NCBI GenBank assembly: GCA_002179805.1
Contig: NAVB01000377.1
Coordinates: 34,310 to 98,309, forward strand
DNA from: Acanthamoeba lenticulata
Lineage: Eukaryota; Discosea; Longamoebia; Acanthamoebidae
DNA: 64,000 nt
Reading direction: 5' to 3'
This document shows positions 21,742-34,049 of this stretch, piece by piece. The stretch's first letter is position 1, and each line of letters starts with the position of its first letter. The position numbers and the translations under genes are program-made. The notes under the pieces were generated by a model that saw nothing but the letters and a program-made list of their open reading frames with translations, made no database searches and had not been told where the DNA came from.

Positions 21742-24700
21742 TTACGAGAGAAGGTCGTCCACCGTCTCGACCTTCTTCGCCGGTGTGGGCGACGGCGCGG
21801 GCATGGGGCTGGAGGTCGAGGTGGGGGCCAGTGGGCGGTGCTGGGGCTGAGGCGACGGTGTGAGGACCGCGTTGGTGTGAAAGTGGATCAGTGGCGCATC
21901 GGTCGCCGTCGTCGCTGGCGTCGAAGAAGACGAGGGCGACGCGAAGGAGGCCGACGCCTCGGTGAGCGGCACACCGGACAGCTGCCGGCGCGGCGAGAAA
22001 GCGTCTGATGAAGCCGCTGACGGGCCTTGTTGCGCCTGATGCTGTTGCGGCGGCCGCGGAGACGTTCGGTCCGACGGCGCGCCGCCGAACCAGCCCATGA
22101 GGGACGGGATGCCTTGCTTGGTCGAGTCAAAGGCCGACGTGAGAGTCGACGACAGCGACGTCGTGAACTGCGACGTAGAGTCAAGCGCCGACGTCAGGAA
22201 CGTCGACGCCTGGTAGCCGTGGTCGTCGGTCTTGGGCGGCAGCGGCGGCGCGCCTCCGCCGTGCGAGGCCGGAGGCGACGCGAGCGGAAGGCCATCGCCC
22301 GCGTGGGACGACGACGGCGGCGGCGGCAGCGGCTTGCTGCTCAGCAGCGAAGGCACAGCGTGTGGTCGCGCCGGCAGCGGTGGCGTGGAGGGCGGCGACG
22401 TGAAGGGCGAGGACACGGACGACGCCGGGGCGGAGCTCGGCGGACCCGCATGCGGGGCCTTCCGGCCGGGGGACTTGGGCGACATGACCGACGAGGGCAC
22501 GATGTGGATCTTGCCCGTCAGGTGTCCCATCGGCCGGTCCTGCGTGAGTCGCGCGCACAGCCAAAACGCGCGTCAGTTCAGCCCACCTTGAAGGGTCAAG
22601 AGAGAGAAAGAGAGTGTGTGTGTGTGCGGGCGCACCTGCATGGAGACCACGGTGGAGAACTCCATGGGCTGCTCGCCGCAAGCGCGCTTCAGGGAAATCA
22701 CGGCCAGCCCGAGCATTCCGTCCTATCGTGGTCGTACGCCCGGTCAGTTATTTACTTTTTGTCAATAAAAAACATAAAAATATATTATAGAAAATATCAA
22801 CAAATAAAATAAAAAGAATAAAAAAAAATCTAGGAGGCAGGCATCGGAGGACGGCCCATGGCTCTGGGGCTGACCTCCCCTTTCCACCTCCATGGACAAT
22901 GCTACAACATGATACGAAACACAGCACAGCATGAAAAGAGAGAGGCACACGGTGTATACCATGGTGTAGGTGTCCTTGTCCATGACCAGCAGGCGCAGGT
23001 GCTGCTGCCGCAGGAAGCTGACATCGGTGAAGATGGGCCGCAGCTTGATGATCTCGCGCCACTCGGGATACTCGGACTGCAGTCATGTACGTTTGGAATT
23101 TGAGTTATGCGGGGCATCCTCAGCGGCGGGGCTGCGCGGTGGAAGGGGGCGGGCTCGTACGCTCTGGACGCTGGTGCGGCGGCCGATCTCGATGAAGGGC
23201 GCGTCGAAGAGGATGTAGGGCTCGAGGCGGCCGACGCCCATGAAGTCCGTGGTGCCGACGAGCCGCTCGCCCTTGAGGTCGGTGAGGATGATGGTCAGGT
23301 TGCGCTTGGTCGCCACGGGCGGGAAGACCAGCGTCGGGATCTGGAAGTTGACCCCGATGGGCTTGTGGGCCGGCTTGGCCGCGGGGAGGCCGCCCTCCCG
23401 GTAGGAGCTGTAGGCGCCGGAGGCCTCTTCCGAGGCGATCGCGCTCTTGGCCAAGAGGAGGCCCTCCGACCCAGCGTCAGAGGCCGCGCCAGGGGCCGCG
23501 ACCGTCTGCGCCTGCACATGCGACACGAAGCACTCGGGCAGCGACCGCCACAGCATCGATCCTTTTCGCGCGCGCGCCCACCAAACATCGCACACGCCAC
23601 GTCAGCATGACGTCACGTGAGGAAGTGAAGTGAAGAAACGAACGCACCGTTGGCGTCGTCGACAAAGAGGTCGATCCACTTGGACGAGTCCACGGCGACG
23701 GGGCTGATGTCGCCCATCCAGAACACGTGGTGATAGGCCAGGAAGTCCGTGGCCAGGTCCTGCGCACGTCGCGGGACATGGGATGAGCTTTTTGACAAAT
23801 AATATTTATAAATTGAAGTTTGTTGGTCCGTTACCTCATCGCCCTTGCTGGCCAGCTTGAAGGGGCAGTCGCGCCTCTTGGTGTTGACAAAGCAGAGCGC
23901 CGTGCCGTTGAAGTAGAAGGATATGACTGCCAGCAACAACCAATTAGTTTTTATGTTTATAATAAAATATAAATAATATAAATCAAATTTTAAATACCTT
24001 CACCAAAATATTTGGGGTCGACTTTGGGCTCTTCGCTGATGCCGGGCACGGAAGGCGGCAGTCCGAGGGGCTCGCGGTCCATGCTCAAGCTCACAGGCCG
24101 ATCGCGCTCCTGCATCCTGTCGCGGTCCTTCTTCCAGCTGCCGGTGAGCTTGCTCATGAAGGGCGTCAGGCGGTCCTTCATGACCAGCGCGGCCGTCCGC
24201 TTCTCGGTGATCATCTCGCGCGTCCGCACCTCCTCCGCGTACGTGGTCTGTCCTCACAGGCACGTCAGGAGGAGAAGGACGACGATTGTTATGAAGGCGA
24301 TGATGAACCGAACGTACGCGAATGTTGGTGATCTTGGCGGCGTGCGACTTCTTGGCGAGGAGGATGAGCGCAGTGCCGTCGGCGCCGGTGTTCTGATGGG
24401 CCAGCAGGAGGTAGTCGTCTCCGAGGTGGGCCTGCAGCACGTAGGCCCAGTGCGCCTTGCACGAGAAGTTCATGTCTCCCAACACCGCGTACAGGCAGTT
24501 CTGGTCATTATCGTGTCGTCCAGCGTGAGTGAGACATGAAACCCCGCAGCAATAATAAATTAAAAAAACATGAATTTAAATATAAGAATTACCTGCACGC
24601 CGACAACGTAGAGGTCGTGGCCCTTCTCCAGCCAGCTCGACAGCTCGAACGGCGGATACACGTTTTCTGCTCAAGACCCAGCCCAGGTGGGTGAGCCCGG

Positions 24701-27700
24701 CTGAGCTGATGACGTGGGGCGGCGGGAGGGCGGACAACAGGGGAGGAACGAACCCATGTTCCAAGTGGCGCTGAAGACGGAGATGCTCTCCTGGAGGTGG
24801 TGGTCGGGCTGCGAGGGCAGGGCCAGCTTGGGCGAGTCGCCGCCCTCGCTGAGGGTGATGTCGACCAGGACCGGCGGCGGGAGGTGCATCGTCGGCGCCA
24901 TCCCCATGGAGCGCTGGATGCCGGTCACCACCTGAATGAACTGCTCGCGCGCTGCAACAACGAGAAAGGGCACGGCCAGGCCCAGAGTCGTCAGCCAAAC
25001 TCGGGTCCTGCGCCGAGGCCAGGCCAAGCGCACCGTCAACAGAGCTGAAGATGTAGTCGTAGGTGCGGGCCGACGTATCGAAGAGGAGCTTGAGGGCGCG
25101 GTTGTAGCTAAAGTCGCGGATGATCTGCTCGAGCGACGAGAGCGCGTACTCCTTCTTGCTGAACATGGGCAGCACGTAGGACACGATCTTGCCGCCGCTG
25201 TCCCCGGTCGGGCTGACCTCGAGGACGGCCGCCAGCCGCAGCTTCTTGCGCGTGCTTGTCTCCGCCGTCGGGTCGATCACAGGCGAGTAGACCAGGTACA
25301 CGGGGAACTTGAACACCCCATCCGTGTACATCCGAGCTCCCTTGGCTGCAAACAATTTCATAATTGTTAATAAATCATTACATAAATTTTCAAAGTTATC
25401 AAATTAAAAAATTAAAAAATTAAAAAAAAACAAAAGAAGAGAACAGTACTGGCGATAAAGTAGCTGTTGCTTGCGCTGTCGTATTGGAAGAGCTCGTCGT
25501 AGCGGCGTCGTTCGATCTGGAACCGGCCCAGGAAGAGGTCGGACGAGATCTGCTTCTCCTCGTCCTTGAAGTTCTTGTTCATGAACCGCTTCGTCGAGTT
25601 GACGCCGTCGGTGATTGTCCCGCGCACGCTGCGGCGGCCTGTCCGCGTGTAGTCGGTCTTGAGCGCGCCGGTGCCGGTGTACTGCTTGCTCATGATGTCG
25701 GCGTTGTCGGCCCACACGTTCTTGAGGAGCGAGTCCAGCGCGGGCACCTCGTCGATGCGCATGAAGGACAGGATGCCCAGCTTCTCCAGCTGCACCTGCA
25801 GCAGCATCCGGGCCAGCGTGCTCTGCACGACGTTGGTGCGGTCAAGGCAGTCGATGCAATTGGTCCGGACCACGCCCTCCTGCGAGGTCAGCAGCTTGCC
25901 CTCAGCGTCCACCAGGGTGTACCTGCGACCGCGGACCAGTAGCCTGCGTCAGAGCCCTGGCAGGCCTCTCTGACAACCTCCGCGAAGGAAGCGGGAGCGT
26001 ACCGGAACCGATCCACGAAGGGCTGGGCCTCGTTGGTCAGCAGCTGCAAGTTCTCGTACCGCATGTTCTTGCACACCTCGTGGAAATCAAACGCGATATA
26101 ACTGCAGAAAGACGAAATGAATGTTATTATTTGTTATTATTTTGTCTTTTTAAATGTAACAAAATAAATAAAAAGAGACGTACTGGATGTCCGGATGGTC
26201 CAAGAGCCGGACCTGGGTTTCGTAGGCCTCGCCCACGTCGCGTTCGTTGCCCCGCTGGTCGATGAGGTTGACCAGGAGCTGCTTGCCGTAGCATCGCATC
26301 TGCTCGTCAAAATGGGCCCGGAACGCTTGACGCTAGTAACGAGGAGAGCACATGAGCCTTTCTTCAGGGCAGGCATCAATAAATAAACTTAAAAAAAAAA
26401 AAATCAACTTACCGCGAAAAGCGAGTGCTGGACAGAGGGCTTGGGCTTGAGGCCCTTGCCCTTCTGGTGCCAGATCACGGGGATGGAGCCGCGGGTCTGC
26501 ACGAACGCCGACTGCATCTTATTGTAGACGACGATCTGCTCGGTCTCCACAAAATTGGCGACCCGTCCCTTTGGGTCTGCACCTCGTGTCTGATATCGCG
26601 CGCCTGCACAACACGCAATCAACAATTTAAATATCAAAAATACACCAACAAATAAAAAGTGATTATAAATAAGAAAAAGAATAAGAAAAATCAAAGAGAC
26701 GCACCTGTGCGGAAACACGATCGGCGGGACATGAGGATGTAGTCAAAGATGAGACCACCGACCTCGCACACCTCGACGTGGATGAATCCATCCATAACCG
26801 GCAAAATCCACTCGTCCAGCTGCCCAAAACCCCCCAACAAGTTGCACGCAGAGAGTCAGCCACCAGGCCAAAGGCCTTGAGCTGAAAAGGTGATGGCATG
26901 ACAGGCGAACCTGGGCCTCGATGAAGCTGCGCGAGATGTGCTTGTTCCAGAAGAATCGGTCGTCGACCCGCTGCCACAGCGGGCGCTGCTGTTCCTCCGG
27001 GGTCATGTTCACAATGTGCTGCACGCGTCGCGTGATGTCGTAGTCGAAAGAGAAGTAGAACTCGGACTGGTCCAAGAAGTTGTTCAGGTTCTTCAGGTAC
27101 TCGCGCTCTTGTCGCCGCTACGAGTGAAGAAAGAAGAACAAGAAGAGGGAGCATAAGGGCAAGCAGTTGTGGTGATGATCGTCAGGGCTGACGGTGCGCA
27201 CCTCTTCCTCGCTCCAGTATTCGCACTGGCGGGGGATGGGGACCACCAGAGCCTTGGCCATCTTGTAGATGGCGGTATTCTTGATGTAGCCCACCTCCTG
27301 GCGCTCGCTGACGACCACCAGAAACAGACCTGCAAGGGACGCCCCATCGCACGTTCAAGGGTCAGTACCACGCCAAGCAGGGGTCAGGGAACAAGAAGGA
27401 AGCGGGTACCCGTGATGAGCTGCACCACACCGAGCACACCAAAAACCTCGCGGGACAAAAGGGGATCAAAATTGATGCCTTGATGAGTTGGATGTTGGCC
27501 AGGCGGGAAGCAAAGCAACAGTTAGTTTGAAACAAGACTCGGCATGCCGCGGCCTGTGCGAGGGAGCGTACTGGTGGCGGGATTGCCCTGAATCCGTTCA
27601 ATGATGAGATTCGGTATCATTTTGCTTCCCCCATGAGTATTGAGTTTAACCGATGACGCCTTTGACACACATTCTAAAACGATGCAGCTCTCACTCTGAT

Positions 27701-27758
27701 GTAACAGAAATCGTTCATGCGGTCGGAACGAGCTTTTCTTGATCGCCGGTTTTTCCAT
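21742..27758 (-). CDS. Synaptojanin-like SAC phosphatase with degraded 5-phosphatase domain, C2 and proline-rich tail
   Basis: About 20 exons. The N-terminus (ATG 27758) leads into a SAC domain with [23 protein letters not shown], and the catalytic segment [17 protein letters not shown] at about 25840-25880, so the C-x5-R site is intact. SAC domains remove 4-, 3- or 5-phosphate from phosphoinositides. A 5-phosphatase-like domain follows: [16 protein letters not shown] joined to [26 protein letters not shown] and [13 protein letters not shown]. Several catalytic residues of that family are changed (see findings). Then comes a C2-like region ([16 protein letters not shown] ... [16 protein letters not shown]) and a long Pro/Ser tail ([24 protein letters not shown]) ending [11 protein letters not shown]. 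It probably acts on endocytic or Golgi membranes (inference). Confidence 0.85.
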
Positions 27759-27988
27759 CTGTTCTAAACCACCAAGAGAAGCGAAGAAGGCCTCGATTTA
27801 AGCCTTCAAGCTGGTGTGTTGTAGCTCCACGATGGCGAAGTGTCGATTGTTTTGGCCGTGGTGCTGCAGCTCACAGTGTTTGCCAACTATTTGAAAAATG
27901 CAAGAGTCAAGATGGAATTTTCAAAATAGCTAAGAAATTCAATTACTTCAAGTGCCTTTTGTTTTCGAAGAAGAAGCCGGGCACGAAG

Positions 27989-28948
27989 ATGGAAGGAGGC
28001 CAACGGCGGGTGTATAGGTGCCGCAAGTGCGGGCAGCCAAAGAAAGGGCATGTGTGCTCCGCTGGCGATGACTTGCCCACCGGGTCAGTTGTTAAATCTC
28101 GCCCGAAGACGAAAGAGCAGCAACCGGTCGAGGAGCAGGAAGAAGAACAGCAGACACTGGAAGAGCACACACCGCTGCCCAGCTACTTTGTAGTGCTTGA
28201 CTTGGAGGCCACATGCGATGAAGACTGGAATCGCAACTTCTACCCTCAGGTCTGCAGCTGCCCCTCCTATGTTCGTTCAAACGTTTGCGGGCAACATGCT
28301 GATGCTGGGGTGCAGGAGATCATCGAGTTCTCAGCCGTGCTTTGGAACAGTGACACTCACGAGACCGAAGACTCGTTTCAAGTCTACGTGAAGCCAGAAG
28401 TGCATCCTATTCTGACTCCCTTCTGTTGCGACCTCACCGGCATCCACCAAGAATGGGTTGACAATGGTGCCTTGCCCTTATGTGATTTGGCGTGGATGTC
28501 TTCTTTGTTGTGCATGCATCGACTCACAGCACCCTCGGGAACAGGCGTCTCGCTCAAGGAGTGTCTGGAGCTCTTTCACGTGTGGCTCGAACGACATGAC
28601 CTCCTCCGACCAGACCTGCAAGGCAGCTCGACAAAACCCGCGTTCTGGCTGGCGACGTGGAGCGACTGGGATCTGGGGACCATGCTCGAGACCCAGTGCA
28701 TCCGGACGTGCCTCGACAAGGAGCCCTACTTCGCCCGGTGGGTCGACCTCAAGCAGCTCTACATGCGCTACTACAGCAAGAAGTTCCGCGTGAAGCTGTC
28801 CGAGGCCGTCAGCAGCCTCGGGCTTGCGTGGGAGGGCGAAGAGCACTGCGCGCTCGATGACTGTCGCAACACCAGCCGGCTGCTGGGCAAGATCATCGCG
28901 CATGGACATCCTGTTTACCTCACTTCCTCTTTGCCTCAAGGCCCCTAA
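27989..28948 (+). CDS. Zinc-knuckle plus ERI1-family DEDDh exonuclease
   Basis: The protein opens with YRCRKCGQPKKGHVC, a compact Cys-x2-Cys-x6-His-x-Cys knuckle. A Glu/Gln-rich linker leads into the exonuclease: YFVVLDLEATCDED holds the D and E of motif I, then QEIIEFSAVLWNSDTHET and VYVKPEVHPILTPFC, with GIHQEWVDN as in ERI1 relatives. LATWSDWDLGTML gives motif II, and EEHCALDDCRNTSRLLGKI gives the final His and Asp. Two introns (about 28252-28316 and 28468-28529) keep the frame. It should trim RNA 3' ends. The start at 27989 is the first ATG in frame; the frame is open upstream without an ATG. It diverges from the SAC phosphatase gene (230 bases between starts). Confidence 0.85.
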   Translation: MEGGQRRVYRCRKCGQPKKGHVCSAGDDLPTGSVVKSRPKTKEQQPVEEQEEEQQTLEEHTPLPSYFVVLDLEATCDEDWNRNFYPQVCSCPSYVRSNVCGQHADAGVQEIIEFSAVLWNSDTHETEDSFQVYVKPEVHPILTPFCCDLTGIHQEWVDNGALPLCDLAWMSSLLCMHRLTAPSGTGVSLKECLELFHVWLERHDLLRPDLQGSSTKPAFWLATWSDWDLGTMLETQCIRTCLDKEPYFARWVDLKQLYMRYYSKKFRVKLSEAVSSLGLAWEGEEHCALDDCRNTSRLLGKIIAHGHPVYLTSSLPQGP

Positions 28949-29068
28949 AGTGCTTCAACCTCGAACAACCGCGAAAGAAGTTGATGTGTGCTGATGTGTT
29001 GAACAAAGAGAAAACGAGCGAAAGTGTCAAAGAAAAGAGAAGATTAAAAGCGTGGTGACGTCGCACAG

Positions 29069-32000
29069 ATGGGAGCGAGTGCTTCGACACCGCTGAGTGC
29101 TGTGGTGCGCCAGCTCGAGCACTTGACTGGCGATAGCCAATTTGCCGCTGTTGATGCAACCAACGGGGAGGTGAGCCCGTGGACAGAGCTCTTCCACACA
29201 ATTCAGCAGCTTCCACCCAAGCTCCACGTTAGCTCGAGTGATGTGACGCAAGCAACGCAAGCCCTCTGCCTCGCAATGAGTACCATCCTCCATCCTCTTG
29301 TGCAATTTATTTGCCATATCGCAAATGAAAGCGATGAGTACCTGACTTTGCCCACTTGCACAACAGCACTCAACAACCCTCGGACAAAGAACTTCCACCG
29401 CCTGGTGCAGTACGTGGTGCACCTCTTGGACAAGGCCAAGCAGGGCGGTGTGCCAGAGGCTCCCACGGCGGACCCACCACCCCCATCAACAACTACAACC
29501 GCGACGGTGGAAGACAACCCGGCCACACTGCGCAACGGCCTCTACCTCGTGCGCACCTTCACGAAGCACTTCATCGAGACAGCCGACCCTCTTAGCCTCG
29601 CCACCCAGCTCTGCTGCGCTGGCGATGGCAGCGCGCCCGCGGAGGTCAAGATAACCGCCCTGCTCGTGGACGCGCTGATGGACTATTGCGCGTTGCAGCC
29701 TGTTGGGTACGTCTATGGCCTCTGCTGCTGTGACGCCCTCCGCGAACCACCACAGTCAGAAAGAGAGAGGACTTGCTGACAGCAGTTCCTTGCCAGGCCG
29801 GGCAACTACGACGTCTATCGCGAGGTGCTGGAGCTGCTCCTCGTGCTGATGTCGACCAAAATGTATCGATCCTTCACCACAGGTACAGCAGCTTTGCCTC
29901 TCGTTCTTAGCCTCTGTGCCTTTGCCACTCACGTTGACACAATTCGTTGCCAGCGATGGAAGGCGATCACCCGTTTCTCGATCAGTGTCTGCGATACCCC
30001 CGCATCGCCCGCTTTGTGCGTGCCATGCTCCACAACTACATCACCTGGCGTGCACCGCCATCATCGTTGCCGTCGTCGACATCGTCATCGTCCTCCACTT
30101 CATCGGTGACCCAGGCGGACCCGCGCTCGCCACTGCTCGCCAGCCTCGGCTCCACATCAGCTTGTACGACGACTCTGAGCCTCACCGCACAGAGCTCTTC
30201 GCGCAGCTGTGACTTACCGGAGGGGGTGGGACTGGGCTGGCATGGCTTGGGACCAGCTGGCGGACTGTTGTCGCCGTGGAGCTGGTACTCGTCCCTTTTT
30301 GCCGGGGGCCAGCCGACCGACGCCGCGGCCGCGAGCCACCAGCACGGTGCGTCCGGGAATTTCTTGAATGTCATGCGTGCATGCGAGGAGGGCATGTGTC
30401 CTGAGCTTGGGGAGGGTCCGGTGGCGAAGCAGGCAAAGGGCCCGGGCGATCGCTGAGTCAACTGTCCCTCTTTGTGCTGCTGGGGCTGGTCACCCACACC
30501 TCTCCATCGGCCTGCCCCGTCCTCCGCGCCAACCCCTTTCGCAACCAGCTCGGCACCTTCACCGACCTCTACTGTGCGCCTCCTTTTCTTCGAGAGGCCT
30601 CGATCGAGGCGGACGTCAGTTTCATAAGACTGAGCTTTCTCCTCCTTCTCCTGTGATGTGCGCAGACGAAGAAGACGGTGAGGGCCAGTCGAATGGAATG
30701 TCGGACGGCGCCGTGAGGCATGAGGAGAACGGCGCCGATGCCGACGGGGCCCATTTTTGTTTATCGTACAGCCAACTTTTTGACGCCCTCCCCGTCGACC
30801 TTCGCCAGGTACGCCTCGTCCTCGCCCGCGCACGCAACCGCGACCCTTTGCGTCTCACAGCACATGTTTGCGTGTTGGGCGGACATGGCCAGGACGACGC
30901 GGCAATCATGCTCTTGTACATGCTCATCCACACCAACTCACAGTTTCTCTCCTATCTTCTCGCTCGTTCCGACATCGACGCACTTGTACTCCACCCGTCA
31001 CCGCGATTTTTATATTTTCGGTTTGATTTGCTTTTTTAATGACCCAAGGAATTATATTTTATTTATTAATGTTGACGACGTGACCATAATTGCAGCTGCT
31101 TCCCCTCATGGAGGCCCTCTACAGCCTGGAGGACCAGGCGCAGGAGCAGCGCGCCTACATGATCCTTGTCTGCCTCGTCATCATCACGCAAGACAAGCTC
31201 TTCAACCAAAACGTGCATCACCTCGTACGCGCCTCGCTTCAAGAATAGGAAAAGAGGATGCAATCGATCATCTATTCCAATTTGTCGTTTTTATCTTCAT
31301 TTTATTATTAATGCATTAATCATTTTATTTTTAACTTTTTTTTTCCGACTGATCAGGTGCTGAGCGAGGTGCCGTGGTACCGGGAGCGCTACTTGCGGGA
31401 CATCTCGCTGGGCAGCCTCCTGGTGGTGGTGCTCGTCCGCACGGTCCACACGACGCTCTCCAAGTTTCGGGTACGCTCGCCGTGTTCGTCCCACGGCGGC
31501 GACGGCGTCGCGGACGACTCATCAAACGCACCTGCTCGAGCAGGACTCGTATCTGCCGGTGCACTGCCTGGCCGCGCTGGGCAACATGTCGATGCACTTT
31601 GACGGTCTGCACCCGCACGCGGCGCACCGCCTCATCAAGCTCTTCCAGATGTACTCGCGCCGACATCACTCGCTCCTGCGACGCGTCGACAAAGGTGCCT
31701 CCTCCCTTCCTTGTGCGTACAAGAAAGGGCCGTCAAGAATCCCCCTTTTCACCAACGTTGCACTTCTTGGGCGCGCAGGTGAGGAGATCACGCTGCAGCC
31801 ACAGCCTCAGGCGCAGCCACCAGACCTGTTGCTGTCCCAATCGATGTCGTTCACGTTGCCTCCGTTGGCCGATGAACAAGTCAAGGTGCTCGAGAATGCG
31901 CGCGTTTGCTCTCCTCCTCGTGCGTGCTGCTGCTGACGATGGCGGATTGCGTGACGTGGCGCTTGGCAGGCGGCGTTGGAGAACACAGAGTCGTGCCTGG

Positions 32001-32757
32001 AGGTGGTGCTCGAGATCCTCAACGCGTGTCTGACCAACGCCCTGCGGGCCAACCCGCAGCTCTCTTACGCGCTGCTCCACGACAAGGCGCTCTTCCTCCC
32101 CTATGCCCATAATCCGCGCTTCTCGCACCTGCTGCACAACATCCAGGCACTCTTGACCTTCCCCTTTGATTTTTAGTTTTTATTATTCTTATTTTTATTT
32201 GTATTTTTGGATCCAAAAATATGATTATTCTAATTTAATACAAGGAAATGTGCACTTGACAACAACTACACAGGCCGTGCTGGAGCATTTTGAATTCCTG
32301 ATGGGTCAGGCCAACGTCGCCGAGTGGACGACGGAGGCCATTCTAGAGGTCATCCAGCGGGGGTCGCTCACGTGGCAGTCGCGCGAGTACCCCGTGCAGT
32401 TCACCTACGAGGAGGAGGAACACGCGCAGAACTTCTTTGCGCCGCTGGTGTGGAACACCATTCGCCAGGCCACCGCCGATATGGGTTGGAACCTCGCCAA
32501 CATGCAGCTGCCCTTCGTCGCTGACGCCCGCGGCGCCGCCGCCGTTGAAGAGCATCAGCAACACCAAAACAAGGTACCTAGCTACTATGCATTCTCCCGC
32601 GCATCATTTCTTGTTGTGTGTTTTATTTTGCGACTCCACGGACTTTCTCCCACCCATCCGGGTGACGGCTTCCTTCCATGTGATCTTTGCGATTGATTGC
32701 TTCAATCTTGTGCTTGCCTAGGTGCAGACAAGCAACTCCAGCACGATCGTGTCGTGA
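29069..32757 (+). CDS. DYM: Dymeclin
   Basis: About ten exons. The N-terminus MGASASTPLS fits N-myristoylation (Gly2, Ser6), known for dymeclin. Family landmarks appear in order: LNNPRTKNFHRLVQYVVHLL, RNGLYLVRTFTKHFIE, VGLGWHGLGPAGGLL, HTNSQFLSYLLARSDIDALV, LCLVIITQDKLFNQNVH, EVPWYRERYLRDISLGSLLV, HCLAALGNMSMHF, LEILNACLTNALRANPQL, and YEEEEHAQNFFAPLVWN near the end. The last exon (32722-32757) ends NSSTIVS. Dymeclin is a Golgi-associated protein that shuttles to the cytosol and helps Golgi organisation and endosomal traffic. I have read exon segments in all three frames, so a few residues at splice joints are uncertain. A Thr/Pro-rich insert replaces part of the N-terminal region. Confidence 0.9.
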
Positions 32758-32967
32758 TCCGTTCACTGGTGCGCAACAAGGCTTGCCAACAATATATTTA
32801 TAACACAACATTATTGAGAAGGACAACACAACAGTTTTTTCGGACAATGGTATTATGGGACAGGATACACGTGGTGGCGTTGTGTCGAACAAGAGTGTCA
32901 GGGCCGCAGCAGTCGTCCTCGCCTCTGCAAGGAGGAGTGCCATCGCAGTGCGCTTATGACATCGATG

Positions 32968-33824
32968 TTACTCGGGCGACGACTGGCCCGAAGGGGGCGA
33001 CGAAGTACGCGATGGTGTCGCGCTGGGGCCAGGGCTGTGGTGGCCGTAGAGGCGGTGCCAGTCCTCGGGCGACTCCCAAAACTCTTGAGGGAGATACGCC
33101 CACGACGCCTTCTTCTCGCCCTCGGCGGGCGAAGACCACATCGGCGACGTCGTCGTTGGGGGCTCTTGCGCCGTCGGCGTGTGGTAGGGACAATGATGGC
33201 AGTGGACCAGCGGTGAAGGTCCGGCAGGGCGAGGCGAAGTCGGCATCGGGCTTGACCGTGGAGATGATGCAGGCGTTTGTTCAATCCAGATCGGCTGGGG
33301 GACTGTGGCAGGCAACTGCCAACAAGCCGCGGTTGGCGTGGCATAAGCGGGCGTTGGGGTGTGCACACGCCTGGGATGAGGCCTACGGCGAGGCTGGGTC
33401 GGAGCGCTTGCCTCGGCAGAGTGCGGCGAGTGGAAGCATCTCTTTGACCTTTTCCTCGCCGTTGCGGGTGAGCCCTCCACCGTGCGTGACCTCTTGCGTG
33501 ATGCTAAGACAGCCACGAATTCGTCGAACACGCGATCTTCGTGTTCGCTCGACTGTAACTCGACCAACGAGCAGTCCTGCAAGCGTAGAGAGGAGTGCGT
33601 GTGAGAAACAGTCAACCTTCATGAAAGGCGGGTGAGAACTGGGCGTGTACCGGGTAGAGAGCGGACAGGTGTTGCAGCATGGCAGACAGATGGAGAGCAG
33701 TTTGCATCGTTTGCGAGGCGGGTGAGAAATGCAAAGTGGTGCTCTCCGGCTCCGGGAAGGTACTTGCTGTTTCAGTGATTCGTGTTGGTGATGATGAAGT
33801 CGCCAATCGGCGACGTGCCGCCAT
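32968..33824 (-). CDS. Hypothetical Ser/Pro/Thr-rich protein
   Basis: I do not recognise this gene. Two exons join cleanly: the first ends HLSALYP, and a GT-AG intron of about 75 bases (33570-33645) leads in frame to DCSLVELQSSEHEDRVFDE, then FVAVLASRKRSRTVEGSP and ARKRSKRCFH. The basic KR pairs resemble a bipartite nuclear signal. The rest is Pro/Ser/Thr-rich and ends SSPPSGQSSPE, with one ordered-looking patch, SWAYLPQEFWESPEDWHRLY. The start at 33824 (MAARRRLATS) is a guess; another is the Met at MQTALHLS. The gene lies between convergent dymeclin and divergent Ras. Confidence 0.5.
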
Positions 33825-34049
33825 GGTCCCGCCCCCTCGTCCTAAACAGCACCAGCCAGAGCCAGGTGCCCTCCTCGGAAGGACGTAACCTAAACCTGGT
33901 CGCTGGAAAGCATGGAAAGCATGCAAAGAATGCCATCTTCTCTGCATAGCACTCGCGTTGTGCCGATCGGCGAACAAAAACGAGACAAGACGTTTGTGCT
34001 CTTTCCGCCGCCACAGTGTGCACGCCACAGTGGGAGACGAGGGAAGAAC

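Noticed and set aside
22027..22812. Plus-strand Arg-rich open frame of 261 codons
   Set aside because: It is the antisense of the proline-rich tail and C2 exons of the SAC phosphatase; Arg-rich composition is the usual shadow of GC-rich coding sequence.
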